Source: JAAHGY01 sp051439365
GTDB taxonomy: Bacteria > Cyanobacteriota > Cyanobacteriia > CAKZMO01
Length of the DNA: 21,444 nt
Reading direction: 5' to 3'
Assembly (NCBI GenBank): GCA_051439365.1
Contig: JBFRWC010000177.1
Coordinates: 1 to 21,444 of the forward strand
Shown here: in pieces, positions 8,201 to 14,765 of the stretch
Layout: each line of letters begins with the position of its first letter
Position numbering within the stretch: the stretch's first letter is position 1
Made by a program: the position numbers and the translations under genes
The notes under the pieces: generated by a model
Told to the model about the DNA's origin: nothing
The model's input: only the letters and a program-made list of their open reading frames with translations
Database searches by the model: none

Positions 8201-8646
8201 TCTGGATTCTCTGGAGGATGAGCGCGGGTCGCAGCAGCCTGTTGGGATGAGAGCCATGCGGATGATTCGGGGAGCGATCGCTCCGGTGGGGCTAAAGAAG
8301 GTGGGCTGCCGACTGGGACGTTTGGGGAGAGGCTTGGAAGCAACGATGTGGGAGGTGTGATCGGATCAGGGGTCGAGAAGGGTAAGAATGCTGGCGGCGG
8401 TGCTGGGATCTGGGTCTCAGGTGGAATCACCTCAGCCCTTACAATCGACGTAGATGGGGGGGGAAGGGAGCGATCGCCCATTACGTTAGCAGCAAGATCG
8501 CTGGGTTGCGCTAGTTGCCCTGGTTGCCTTGGGTGGCCAATAGTCGATGTTTCCTGCGAGATCACTGGGGCGATAGACTCAGCCTGATCGGAAACCACAG
8601 GAGTCACCACAGGGGGAGGAGGTGGCGGTAAAACCGGATATGGCAT
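5287..8646 (-). CDS. LptD/OstA-like outer-membrane protein (cyanobacterial type, DUF3769-like)
   Basis: A 1119-residue protein. Residues 1-250 are rich in proline and serine, starting with a polyproline run. Residues about 300-475 are strongly acidic and contain three imperfect repeats of a DLxDEAS-like unit (about 402-447). Residues about 478-566 form an OstA/LptA-type beta-jellyroll domain, with pattern VTADRQIYD, AEGNALMTFRG, AQGNAVLTRG, ARGEVYI. Residues about 630-1105 show alternating amphipathic strands typical of an outer-membrane barrel. LptD inserts lipopolysaccharide at the outer membrane; cyanobacterial homologues are presumed to do the same. The ATG at 8646 is forced, since an in-frame TGA sits three codons upstream. 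No signal peptide is visible at this or any nearby start, which is odd for a barrel protein. The family name is from memory of similar cyanobacterial proteins. Confidence 0.85.
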   Translation of the reverse strand: MPYPVLPPPPPPVVTPVVSDQAESIAPVISQETSTIGHPRQPGQLAQPSDLAANVMGDRSLPPPSTSIVRAEVIPPETQIPAPPPAFLPFSTPDPITPPTSLLPSLSPNVPVGSPPSLAPPERSLPESSAWLSSQQAAATRAHPPENPERSSQVIPSNVTPDRDSDTTFDPTPYRPQSNVSSSSLNESPESFQSATVTPPSQQGTSSYPEGNVNPNLGVSGLMSRVIVPTPIDREQQIPPAVPLADISYILETFAPEQLALPSLQQLEQQHPGPAREITTFSLDLASRPTPTTTIAQGIDTTNDADEFIDSDPVESNTPLIRQPSVPIPIFVPETGQPVPTLPPPDNIDNAAPRLDEIDETTNDLLLETIPVLAPSPASDRDPVSTEGESITEGNEEANDWVDEVSPDSETEDTNDLIDEASFEGEAEEIGEDDLADEASSEGEIGDTTEAGDTETLSDDPLPNGSPPIQASEGTSDALEVTADRQIYDQERQSFLAEGNALMTFRGALLQADRLRVNLRNRVVVAQGNAVLTRGDQVIRGDRLEYDLIQDQGSVSNARGEVYIPQTTSDFSPTEQSDILSTAPDIPLSERLANEQPITTATSTGSLVIGGTLASPEGGSQTQDGLAAGTVSRIRFEAEEVIFTPDGWEATNVRLTNDPFSPPELEVRSRLVTFRRLDENRSELRARRPRAVLDQGLHIPLFRERTIFGQSDRNPAPFSIGFDEDERGGLFIERDFNLIATDDVEFTLTPQFFIQRAWENGDATDQFGTPNPDDTNSLLDPDLYGLLGSLLIDFGSKTAFEGNMEITSFDLNDVNEDDLQGSVRIRRKVMTPIGPHELTTEYSYRDRLFNGTLGFQTVQKSYGVVLTSPTIPLGESGVQLTYQGGIQQINALISFDRHDTLLNRLILEERNELELIDDLIPVNEFGRTTLTRYQLAARLQRFTFLWIGQPLPATPEAGLRYTANPVVPYIVVLPSIQGVTSFYSSGDTQTTLTGGVSLLGQFGHFSRPYLDFFGFNLGYSRSTEGADSPFLFDRAVDREVISGGVTAQLFGPIRVGFQTSLSLSETEEFDNTFILEYSRRTHGLTLRYSPDRQQGSINLRISDFDWQGTPEPFGGNPDD

Positions 8647-9108
8647 TATTTTTCAGACACTCACACCAAAAACACAATATCAACGCGATCGCGCTAGAGC
8701 CAGACACACCATCCACTACCGGAGTTGGAGATCACTTGGAGCCAACTTTGAGGCAATGCCTGAGCCATCTTGCTCAACCAACCCAGAAAGTTACGGCCCA
8801 GTAAAGTTACGGCCCAGTCAGTATGTCAATCCAACCATCGCCATGACCCAGAGGGAACTGAGGACAGGGATCGATGATCGACTCTGACAACCAAAGCATA
8901 CGACAAGAGAGCAGCAATGGGAGGTTCCCCTGACCGCTCTCCGTCCATACATCTAAACATAGTGCACATAATGCAACAGTCTAGCTAGTATTCAGTCTCC
9001 GACTATCCAGCTAAGCAACACGTTCAAGCCGTGCTAACGGGGTCAGCGCTAATCACTGACACAGTATCCACTGGATGGCATCACTGATCAGTACCAATCA
9101 ACCTTGCC
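8647..9108. other. Intergenic region upstream of the LptD-like gene
   Basis: No gene is evident on either strand. It contains a 16-bp tandem repeat (8787-8818), a HIP1-like GCGATCGC near 8685, the palindromes TCGATGATCGA (8871-8881) and ACTGATCAGT (9083-9092), and the likely leader of the LptD-like gene. The palindrome at 9083-9092 lies 17 nt past the psbI stop and could be part of its 3' end. No strong promoter was recognised. Confidence 0.4.
8787..8818. repeat. 16-bp tandem repeat, two copies
   Basis: Two perfect adjacent copies of AAAGTTACGGCCCAGT (8787-8802 and 8803-8818) lie in the leader region about 140 bp upstream of the LptD-like start. They are probably a recent slippage or duplication product. 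No protein reading crosses them. Confidence 0.95.
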
Positions 9109-9225
9109 TTATTCAAAATCCTTGCGGCCAGGGTTACGGGATGGGTCACTGGCAAGGAACCCAAACACAAACAACGCCACAAAGAACGCCACAACGATAT
9201 AAACGGCCACTTTTAATGTCAGCAT
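9109..9225 (-). CDS. psbI: Photosystem II reaction centre protein I
   Basis: A 38-residue, single-helix thylakoid membrane protein. The translation begins MLTLKVAVYIVV, continues through a hydrophobic helix (about 6-24) and ends SDPSRNPGRKDFE, which is the highly conserved PsbI sequence almost residue for residue. PsbI sits beside D1 in photosystem II and helps assembly and stability of the reaction centre. The start at 9225 has a good ribosome site (AAGG, six nt upstream). A promoter is visible just beyond. The gene is too short for ordinary ORF length cutoffs. It stands alone, divergent from the squalene-hopene cyclase gene, and no other photosystem gene is in the window. Confidence 0.96.
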   Translation of the reverse strand: MLTLKVAVYIVVAFFVALFVFGFLASDPSRNPGRKDFE

Positions 9226-9255
9226 AATTACCTTATCCCACTGCAAACTACTCCT

Positions 9256-9285
9256 ATGATATAGCGATCTGGCGGGATTTTTGAA
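9256..9285 (-). promoter_or_regulatory. Candidate psbI promoter
   Basis: On the minus strand TTCAAA (9280-9285) and TATCAT (9256-9261) are separated by 18 bp, giving a leader of about 25 nt before the psbI ATG at 9225. Each hexamer matches the sigma-70 consensus at four or five of six positions. It is inferred from sequence and spacing only. Confidence 0.45.
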
Positions 9286-9404
9286 TAGGGCCGACTTTAA
9301 AGGTGAACCGCGATCGAGAAACCTTGTGAGGGAAACCTGGACTAGCTCCGCCGAAATGGGAGTGTGCGGTATAGTGCGGAAGTGGTGGTGAACAAGGACG
9401 TGTT

Positions 9405-11552
9405 ATGCAAGGTCAATTCAATCAAGCAATTCCCCCAGAAATTCCTTCTGTATCTTCTGGAGCAGAGCAAGCTCAATCAAAGAAGACTAATGAAACGATA
9501 AATCCTGCCCTGAGCAGGGTTAAAGCCGAACGACTGAAAGAAGCGATCGCTATCAGCCAGCGTTATCTCCTTTCCCAGCAACACGCTGAAGGGTATTGGT
9601 GGGCGGAACTAGAATCCAACGTCACGATTACTGCGGAAGTGGTGCTACTCCACAAAATTTGGGGCACAGATGGAAGCCGTCCCCTTCCCAAAGTCGAGAC
9701 CTACCTGCGGCGAGAGCAACGGGAGCATGGGGGTTGGGAGCTATTCTATGGGGATGGGGGCAACCTCAGCACCTCTGTGGAAGCATACATGGCCCTGCGG
9801 TTATTAGGCGTTCCCGCCACCGACCCCATCCTGGTTAAAGCAAAAGAATTCATTCTCGCTCAAGGTGGCATCAGCAAATGTCGGGTGTTCACCAAGTTCC
9901 ACTTGGCTTTGATTGGCTGTTACGACTGGCGCGGTGTTCCCTCAATTCCACCGTGGATTATGCTGTTGCCCCAATCCTATCCCATCTATGAAATGTCAAG
10001 TTGGGCGCGGGGCAGCACAGTGCCATTGTTGATTGTCTTTGACCAAAAACCGATTTACCTCACCGACCCAACGGTCAACTTAGATGAGCTGTATCCAGAA
10101 GGGCGAGAGAACGCGGATGACTCGTTCCCTGAAAGTGGCGATTGGACCGATCTGTTTTTGGGCCTGGACCAGGCATTCAAGTGGGCGGAAGAGTGGAACT
10201 TAGTCCCCCTGCGGACAGAAGGATTACGGGCAGCAGAACAATGGGTGTTGGAGCGACAGGAATCCACCGGGGATTGGGGCGGAATTATCCCAGCAATGCT
10301 GAACTCTATGTTGGCCCTGCGCAGTTTGGGCTACGATGTCCATGATCCCATTGTCACGCGGGGATTGGATGCCATCGACCACTTTGCGATCGAGTCCGAC
10401 ACCACCTATCACATTCAGCCCTGCATTTCCCCGGTGTGGGATACGGCGTGGTGCATTCGGGCACTGCGGGATTCGGGACTGGGAGCGACCCATCCCGCCC
10501 TGGTCCAATCCGCCCAATGGTTGCTGGATCAGCAAATTTTGGACTACGGCGATTGGGCGGTGAAAAATACCCAAGGTCGTCCCGGTGGCTGGGCTTTTGA
10601 GTTTGTCAATAACTGGTACCCCGATGTAGATGATTCGGCGGTGGTAGTGATGGCGCTGAGTCAGGTGCAGCTACCGGATGAACCCCGTGCCAAGGGCAAA
10701 CTGCCAGCAACGGAAGCCGTCAAACAGGGCGCGATCGCCCGGACGGTAGACTGGATTGCTACCATGCAGTGTGATCCGGGGGGCTGGGGTGCCTTTGATC
10801 TCAACAACGATCAAGACTGGCTGAATGCCTTACCCTACGCCGATCTCAAGGCTATGATTGACCCCAACACCGCCGATGTGACAGCGCGGGTGCTGGAAAT
10901 GGTGGGCTATCTCAGTGCGGAGCCAATGTATGAGCGTTCTGCTTGTATTCCGCTACCTGCAGAGTTGTATCAACACAATCCCTACCGCACGATTCCCAAT
11001 TTACTCCCCACCCCCACCCTGCCATTACCTGGAAAATTGTGGCGATCGCTCCAATATTTGCTGAACGAGCAGGAATCGGACGGAGCTTGGTTTGGCCGCT
11101 GGGGAGTCAACTATATTTACGGCACGAGCGGTGCCCTGTCCGCGTTGGCCTTAGTCAGATCGGAACATCATCAGGGTGCGATCGCCAAGGGGGCCGCTTG
11201 GTTAGTCCAGTGCCAAAACGACGATGGGGGCTGGGGTGAAACTTGCTGGAGCTACAATGATCCCAGCTTACGGGGCCAAGGGGACAGCACCGCCTCTCAG
11301 ACCGCTTGGGCGTTAATTGGCCTGATGGCTGCAATGGATGCCATCACGGATACCGCCATTATTGAGGTATCCATGCCAGCCATTCATCGAGGGATTCAAT
11401 ACCTGATCGAGATCCAACAAGCTGACGGTAGTTGGGATGAGGACTACTTTACGGGCACCGGATTTCCCTGTCATTTTTATCTCAAATATCACATGTATCA
11501 GCAATATTTTCCCTTGATTGCTCTGGGGCGCTATCACGCTCGTTTTAGCTAA
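9405..11552 (+). CDS. shc: Squalene-hopene cyclase
   Basis: A 715-residue, monotopic membrane enzyme that cyclises squalene to hopene/hopanol, the first step toward hopanoids. The catalytic acid motif DVDD is at 407-410 (family DxDD). Several QW repeats are seen: QESTGDWGG (285-293), QCDPGGWG (455-462), QESDGAWFGRW (556-566), QNDDGGWGE (604-612) and QQADGSWDE (671-679). The C-terminal GTGFPCHFYLKYHMYQQYFP (684-703) is typical. The length suits bacterial SHC (about 630-720). The first 35 residues are poorly conserved. The ATG at 9405 has AAGGA six nt upstream. TATAGT at 9370-9375 is a possible -10 without a clear -35. No other hopanoid gene is adjacent. A gene relic lies head-to-head against its stop codon. 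Confidence 0.96.
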   Translation: MQGQFNQAIPPEIPSVSSGAEQAQSKKTNETINPALSRVKAERLKEAIAISQRYLLSQQHAEGYWWAELESNVTITAEVVLLHKIWGTDGSRPLPKVETYLRREQREHGGWELFYGDGGNLSTSVEAYMALRLLGVPATDPILVKAKEFILAQGGISKCRVFTKFHLALIGCYDWRGVPSIPPWIMLLPQSYPIYEMSSWARGSTVPLLIVFDQKPIYLTDPTVNLDELYPEGRENADDSFPESGDWTDLFLGLDQAFKWAEEWNLVPLRTEGLRAAEQWVLERQESTGDWGGIIPAMLNSMLALRSLGYDVHDPIVTRGLDAIDHFAIESDTTYHIQPCISPVWDTAWCIRALRDSGLGATHPALVQSAQWLLDQQILDYGDWAVKNTQGRPGGWAFEFVNNWYPDVDDSAVVVMALSQVQLPDEPRAKGKLPATEAVKQGAIARTVDWIATMQCDPGGWGAFDLNNDQDWLNALPYADLKAMIDPNTADVTARVLEMVGYLSAEPMYERSACIPLPAELYQHNPYRTIPNLLPTPTLPLPGKLWRSLQYLLNEQESDGAWFGRWGVNYIYGTSGALSALALVRSEHHQGAIAKGAAWLVQCQNDDGGWGETCWSYNDPSLRGQGDSTASQTAWALIGLMAAMDAITDTAIIEVSMPAIHRGIQYLIEIQQADGSWDEDYFTGTGFPCHFYLKYHMYQQYFPLIALGRYHARFS

Positions 11553-11675
11553 CACCAGATCGCTGCCCCGCACCTCGGTAAAGTCGATGTAATACTTTTG
11601 ATCGTTGAGTTCAGTCAGGTTCAGCGTTTTGCTGGGATTACACGCTCGGAAGAATTTCCCTAGGCTCAGTACCAT
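11547..11675 (-). pseudogene. Truncated 5' remnant of a cyanobacterial AAA-like ATPase gene
   Basis: From the ATG at 11675 the minus strand encodes about 43 residues, including SLGKFFRACNPSKTL and KYYIDFTEVRG. This matches, from memory, the N-terminus of a large cyanobacterial family of AAA-like P-loop proteins (pattern LxKFFxACNPSxTL, then YYIDFSSVRG). It keeps a strong ribosome site, GAGGAG seven nt upstream. The resemblance stops at the shc stop codon; beyond that point the frame merely reads antisense to shc until 11313. The Walker motifs that should follow are absent, so the gene is broken. It is best read as the stub of a gene cut by a rearrangement that joined it to the 3' end of shc. 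Confidence 0.6.
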
Positions 11676-11984
11676 CGTCAGGCTCCTCGGTAGATGCAAT
11701 TGCAATCAATTGGATAGGAACAATACCTGTACTATGCCCCATTTGTCCGTGAATCAGGCAGGTCTGATAACAATATTCTTATAAGTGCCTACAGTGACAC
11801 TGGTCCCAACTGGGCTTGTGGATCGTCACGCGATCGCATTCAACTAGTCCATCCTATGAAAAAAACCTTGAGCACCCGCTTCCCCCTAGAGATAGAGGTC
11901 GTCGCGTACATCAAGGCTCACATGGCTATCTGAACCGTATTTTTTCTTGGTTGTTAAAATCCGGTGCTAATCGGAAACGGGGGA

Positions 11985-12095
11985 CTACTGAAGTGTCCCG
12001 CTGCTGATCGTCATCAGACCAATGACACTAGCACTCATGGCTACAAAGAGGAGTGCCATCGCAAGGGACTGACCTAGGTGATTCGACTGATTCAT
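11985..12095 (-). CDS. Small single-helix membrane protein, function unknown
   Basis: A 36-residue frame starting MNQSNHLGQSLA, followed by the hydrophobic run MALLFVAMSASVIGLM (13-28) and a short polar tail TISSGTLQ. It has one predicted membrane helix and no cysteines or charged residues in the helix. The start at 12095 has a fair ribosome site (GGAAG, seven nt upstream). The size and layout recall the many small subunits of cyanobacterial photosystem, cytochrome b6f and NDH-1 complexes, but it matches none that I can recall (PsbI, K, L, M, T, X, Y; PetG, L, M, N; PsaI, J, M, X). It stands alone between the AAA-like relic and the diguanylate cyclase gene. A chance frame cannot be excluded. 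Confidence 0.5.
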   Translation of the reverse strand: MNQSNHLGQSLAMALLFVAMSASVIGLMTISSGTLQ

Positions 12096-12506
12096 ATTGC
12101 TACTTCCAACGTTATGCTAAAGGTTTCTTAAGGGTAATTAGTGAACGATGATATCAGTTCTGATGCGATCGCTCACGTAACTATACTAAACTTCAATCAA
12201 GTCAATATTTCGTTACTTTTTTGAGAGTGATGATCTCTATCGATTTGTGTAATCTGTAAAATAGTGGATATTGACCCATTTATTTTTACATTGCTGGAGG
12301 TAACTCATGAGACATCGGCAGCATCCAGAAACCGGCGAAGTCTGTGTGAAAATACTGGTGTTGCCTCGTTAAGCAGCTCTAAAGAATGGGAATACTACTA
12401 CAGAGCGAAGTTTAAGGGGGGAGTCTAAGCCGAGCCGCCTTTATCTCTACTTGTAGTGATCCGTTGGCCTGGGGTAACCGCATTGATGCCAAATGTTTCT
12501 ATCTAA
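12096..12506. other. Intergenic region upstream of the CHASE2-GGDEF gene
   Basis: An AT-rich stretch (12100-12300) lies between the divergent small membrane protein and cyclase genes and probably holds their promoters; TAAAAT (12257-12262) is a possible plus-strand -10 without a good -35. A 21-codon frame with a strong ribosome site lies at 12307-12372. The remainder (12373-12506) holds no recognisable gene or known riboswitch. One HIP1 octamer lies near 12166. Confidence 0.4.
12307..12372 (+). CDS. Very short ORF with strong ribosome site (leader peptide or gene relic)
   Basis: An ATG at 12307, with a perfect GGAGG six nt upstream, opens a 21-residue frame beginning MRHRQHPETG and ending KILVLPR. 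It lies 134 bp upstream of the cyclase gene on the same strand. No family is recognised. It could be a translated leader, the stub of a broken gene or chance; the ribosome site is the only positive evidence. Confidence 0.25.
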   Translation: MRHRQHPETGEVCVKILVLPR

Positions 12507-14762
12507 ATGATCTGGAAATTGAACATGCCTGGAAGTGATATTGCTGATAAAGTAAGTGGCTTTGGGAATATTGGTCATTCACTCGTGAAGTTGGCACAAC
12601 AGCCTGTTTGTCTCTTGCGACAAGAGCGACGCATCTGGATCACGGCCCTGGGAGTGGCAGCGGGTGTGATCTTGCTTAAAACTCAAGGAGTGTTCCAATC
12701 CGTTGAGTTGGCTACCTTTGATCAGTTCGTTCGGTTGCGACCGAAGGAGATGCTGGACGACCGAGTGGTGGTGGTGGGAATTGACGAAGACGATATCAAC
12801 AATTTTCAGACCCATCCTTTATCAGACGAGATCATTGCTCAAGTGCTGAGGAATATCAAAGCTCAGAATCCCAGAGTCATTGGTCTGGATATTTATCGCC
12901 ACATTCCCCACGGTCAGGGCCATGAGGAACTCCAGCAGGTGTTTCGTTCAACCCCCAATTTAATTGGGATTGAACGGATTCAAGATCAGTCGAATCAGGG
13001 AGTTGCGGCCCCACCGCTGCTCGCTGAACTCGGTCAGGTGGGATTTAATAATGTGCTTCTCGATCCGGATAATCGAGTGCGGCGCAATCTACTCTACTGG
13101 ACCGTTACTAGTGCTGAAACTGGCGAACCAGACTTTAAAACCAGCTTTTCTCTGATGTCCGTCTTCCTGTATTTGCAGCAAGAAGGGATTGTGGCTCAGG
13201 GAACTCAGTCTAATGAGTTGTTGTTAGGCGATACGGTTTTCCATCAATTTGGAAAAAATGATGGGAGCTATGTGCAAATGGATGACGGTGGGTACCAAAT
13301 TCTGGCCAATTATAGAAATAACACCGAGCCGTTTCCTGTTATCCCCATTACGGACGTATGGGAGGGAAATATTCCACCCGGTTTGATGACCGATCGGATT
13401 ATTTTTATTGGTTCTACAGCCCCCAGTCTGAAGGATACATTTTTTACACCGTTTAATGGTCGCTTTGGTGTGACCCAAGCTGCTCCGATTTCAGGGGTCG
13501 AACTTCATGCTCACATGGCCAGCCAAGTGCTGAGTGCGACCTTGAATGATCGGCAATTGTTGGAAGTGTGGCCAGACATCACGGAGTATGTTTGGATCGT
13601 AATTTGGGCCTTTGTAGGATCTTTGATGAGTTGGATGGTGCGGTCTCCGGCTAAATCTGGTGGGCTGATGTTGTTAGCTACTACGGGGCTGTCCGGACTT
13701 TGCTACTTGGCCATTTTGGCAGGGGTGTGGATGCCGTTGGTGACGCCAGTGGTGGCGTTGGTGGTGTCCGCGATCGCCATCATCAGTCACATTGCCCACA
13801 TGGAGGGGGAGCTTCAGAAGTCGAAAGAGTTTCTCAATTCCGTAATCAACACGATTCCCGACCCCATTTTTGTCAAAGATAAGAACTATCGCTGGGTGGT
13901 TTTAAACGATGCTTATTGCCAGTTTCTGGGACGGTCTCAAACAGAATTGATGGAGAAAACGGAGGCGGACGTGTTGCCTCAGCATCAGGCCCAGGAATTT
14001 CGGGCACAAGATGAGTTGACCTTTGCCACCTCTGGAGAACAGGAGAGTGAAGGGGAATTGACCAATGCACGGGGGCATACCTATTCTGTGGCGATGAAGC
14101 GATCGCTCCACCATGACGGCGCAGGGAATTTGTTTTTGGTCGGCGTGATTCACGACATCACCCATCGGAAGCGAATGGAAGAGGAACTGCGGCGAACGGC
14201 AGCAGAACTGGTGCAATCCAACGCTGAACTGCGGCAAGCGGGGGACAATTTACGCCACATGGCTTATCACGATCCCCTCACCGGTTTACCCAACCGCAAA
14301 TTGTTCCAAGAGCGGTTTATTCAATCCATTGAGTGGGCTGAAACCAATGAACATGTGGTGGCGTTGCTATTTTTAGATTTGGATGGGTTCAAAGCCATTA
14401 ACGACACCCAAGGCCATGTTGTTGGGGACTTGCTGCTCAAATCCGTGGCCCAACGCTTGAAGGGTTGTCTCCGGGGTAGTGATACGGTCGCCCGACTGGG
14501 TGGGGACGAATTCGTGGTGATTTTGCCCGGTATCCCCGAAAAGCAGGTAGACCGGGTGGCCAAGAAAATTCTCAGTACTCTGGCCCAACCGTTTGTGATT
14601 CAATCCCATTCTGTTACCGTCACCACGAGCATTGGGATTAGTCTCTACCCCTTCGATGGTAAACAGTTTGACAAGTTAATCGTTGAAGCCGATCAAGCCA
14701 TGTACCGCTCCAAAGAGGCAGGCAAAAACCAATACACGTTTGCCTATCACAATCCCTCGTGA
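12507..14762 (+). CDS. Membrane-bound CHASE2-PAS-GGDEF diguanylate cyclase
   Basis: A 751-residue signalling protein. An N-terminal helix (about 43-60) precedes an extracytoplasmic CHASE2 sensor (about 62-350: FDQFVRLRP, VVVVGIDEDDI, RVIGLDIYR, IIFIGSTAPSLKD). Three helices follow (about 360-428), then a PAS domain (about 436-555: NTIPDPIFVKDKNYRWVVLN) with a PAC tail, a short coiled linker and a GGDEF domain (about 584-747). The cyclase signature GGDEF is intact (665-669), as is YHDPLTGLPNR (587-597). An RxxD product-inhibition site (RGSD, 656-659) sits five residues before it, so an active, feedback-inhibited c-di-GMP synthase is expected. There is no EAL domain. The ATG at 12507 lacks a clear ribosome site; the ATG at 12525 is an alternative. 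Its stop is 3 bp from that of the convergent hydrolase gene. Confidence 0.93.
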   Translation: MIWKLNMPGSDIADKVSGFGNIGHSLVKLAQQPVCLLRQERRIWITALGVAAGVILLKTQGVFQSVELATFDQFVRLRPKEMLDDRVVVVGIDEDDINNFQTHPLSDEIIAQVLRNIKAQNPRVIGLDIYRHIPHGQGHEELQQVFRSTPNLIGIERIQDQSNQGVAAPPLLAELGQVGFNNVLLDPDNRVRRNLLYWTVTSAETGEPDFKTSFSLMSVFLYLQQEGIVAQGTQSNELLLGDTVFHQFGKNDGSYVQMDDGGYQILANYRNNTEPFPVIPITDVWEGNIPPGLMTDRIIFIGSTAPSLKDTFFTPFNGRFGVTQAAPISGVELHAHMASQVLSATLNDRQLLEVWPDITEYVWIVIWAFVGSLMSWMVRSPAKSGGLMLLATTGLSGLCYLAILAGVWMPLVTPVVALVVSAIAIISHIAHMEGELQKSKEFLNSVINTIPDPIFVKDKNYRWVVLNDAYCQFLGRSQTELMEKTEADVLPQHQAQEFRAQDELTFATSGEQESEGELTNARGHTYSVAMKRSLHHDGAGNLFLVGVIHDITHRKRMEEELRRTAAELVQSNAELRQAGDNLRHMAYHDPLTGLPNRKLFQERFIQSIEWAETNEHVVALLFLDLDGFKAINDTQGHVVGDLLLKSVAQRLKGCLRGSDTVARLGGDEFVVILPGIPEKQVDRVAKKILSTLAQPFVIQSHSVTVTTSIGISLYPFDGKQFDKLIVEADQAMYRSKEAGKNQYTFAYHNPS

Positions 14763-14765
14763 GGT

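Noticed and set aside
11313..11546. Continuation of the AAA-like relic's frame into shc
   Set aside because: This part is antisense to the conserved C-terminus of squalene-hopene cyclase and shows no ATPase motif; only the 43 codons outside shc resemble the family.
11856..11933. 25-codon plus-strand frame beginning MKKTLSTRFPLE
   Set aside because: No ribosome site and no recognisable family; most likely chance.
12373..12506. c-di-GMP or cobalamin riboswitch in the cyclase leader
   Set aside because: None of the conserved core elements of those riboswitches could be recognised.
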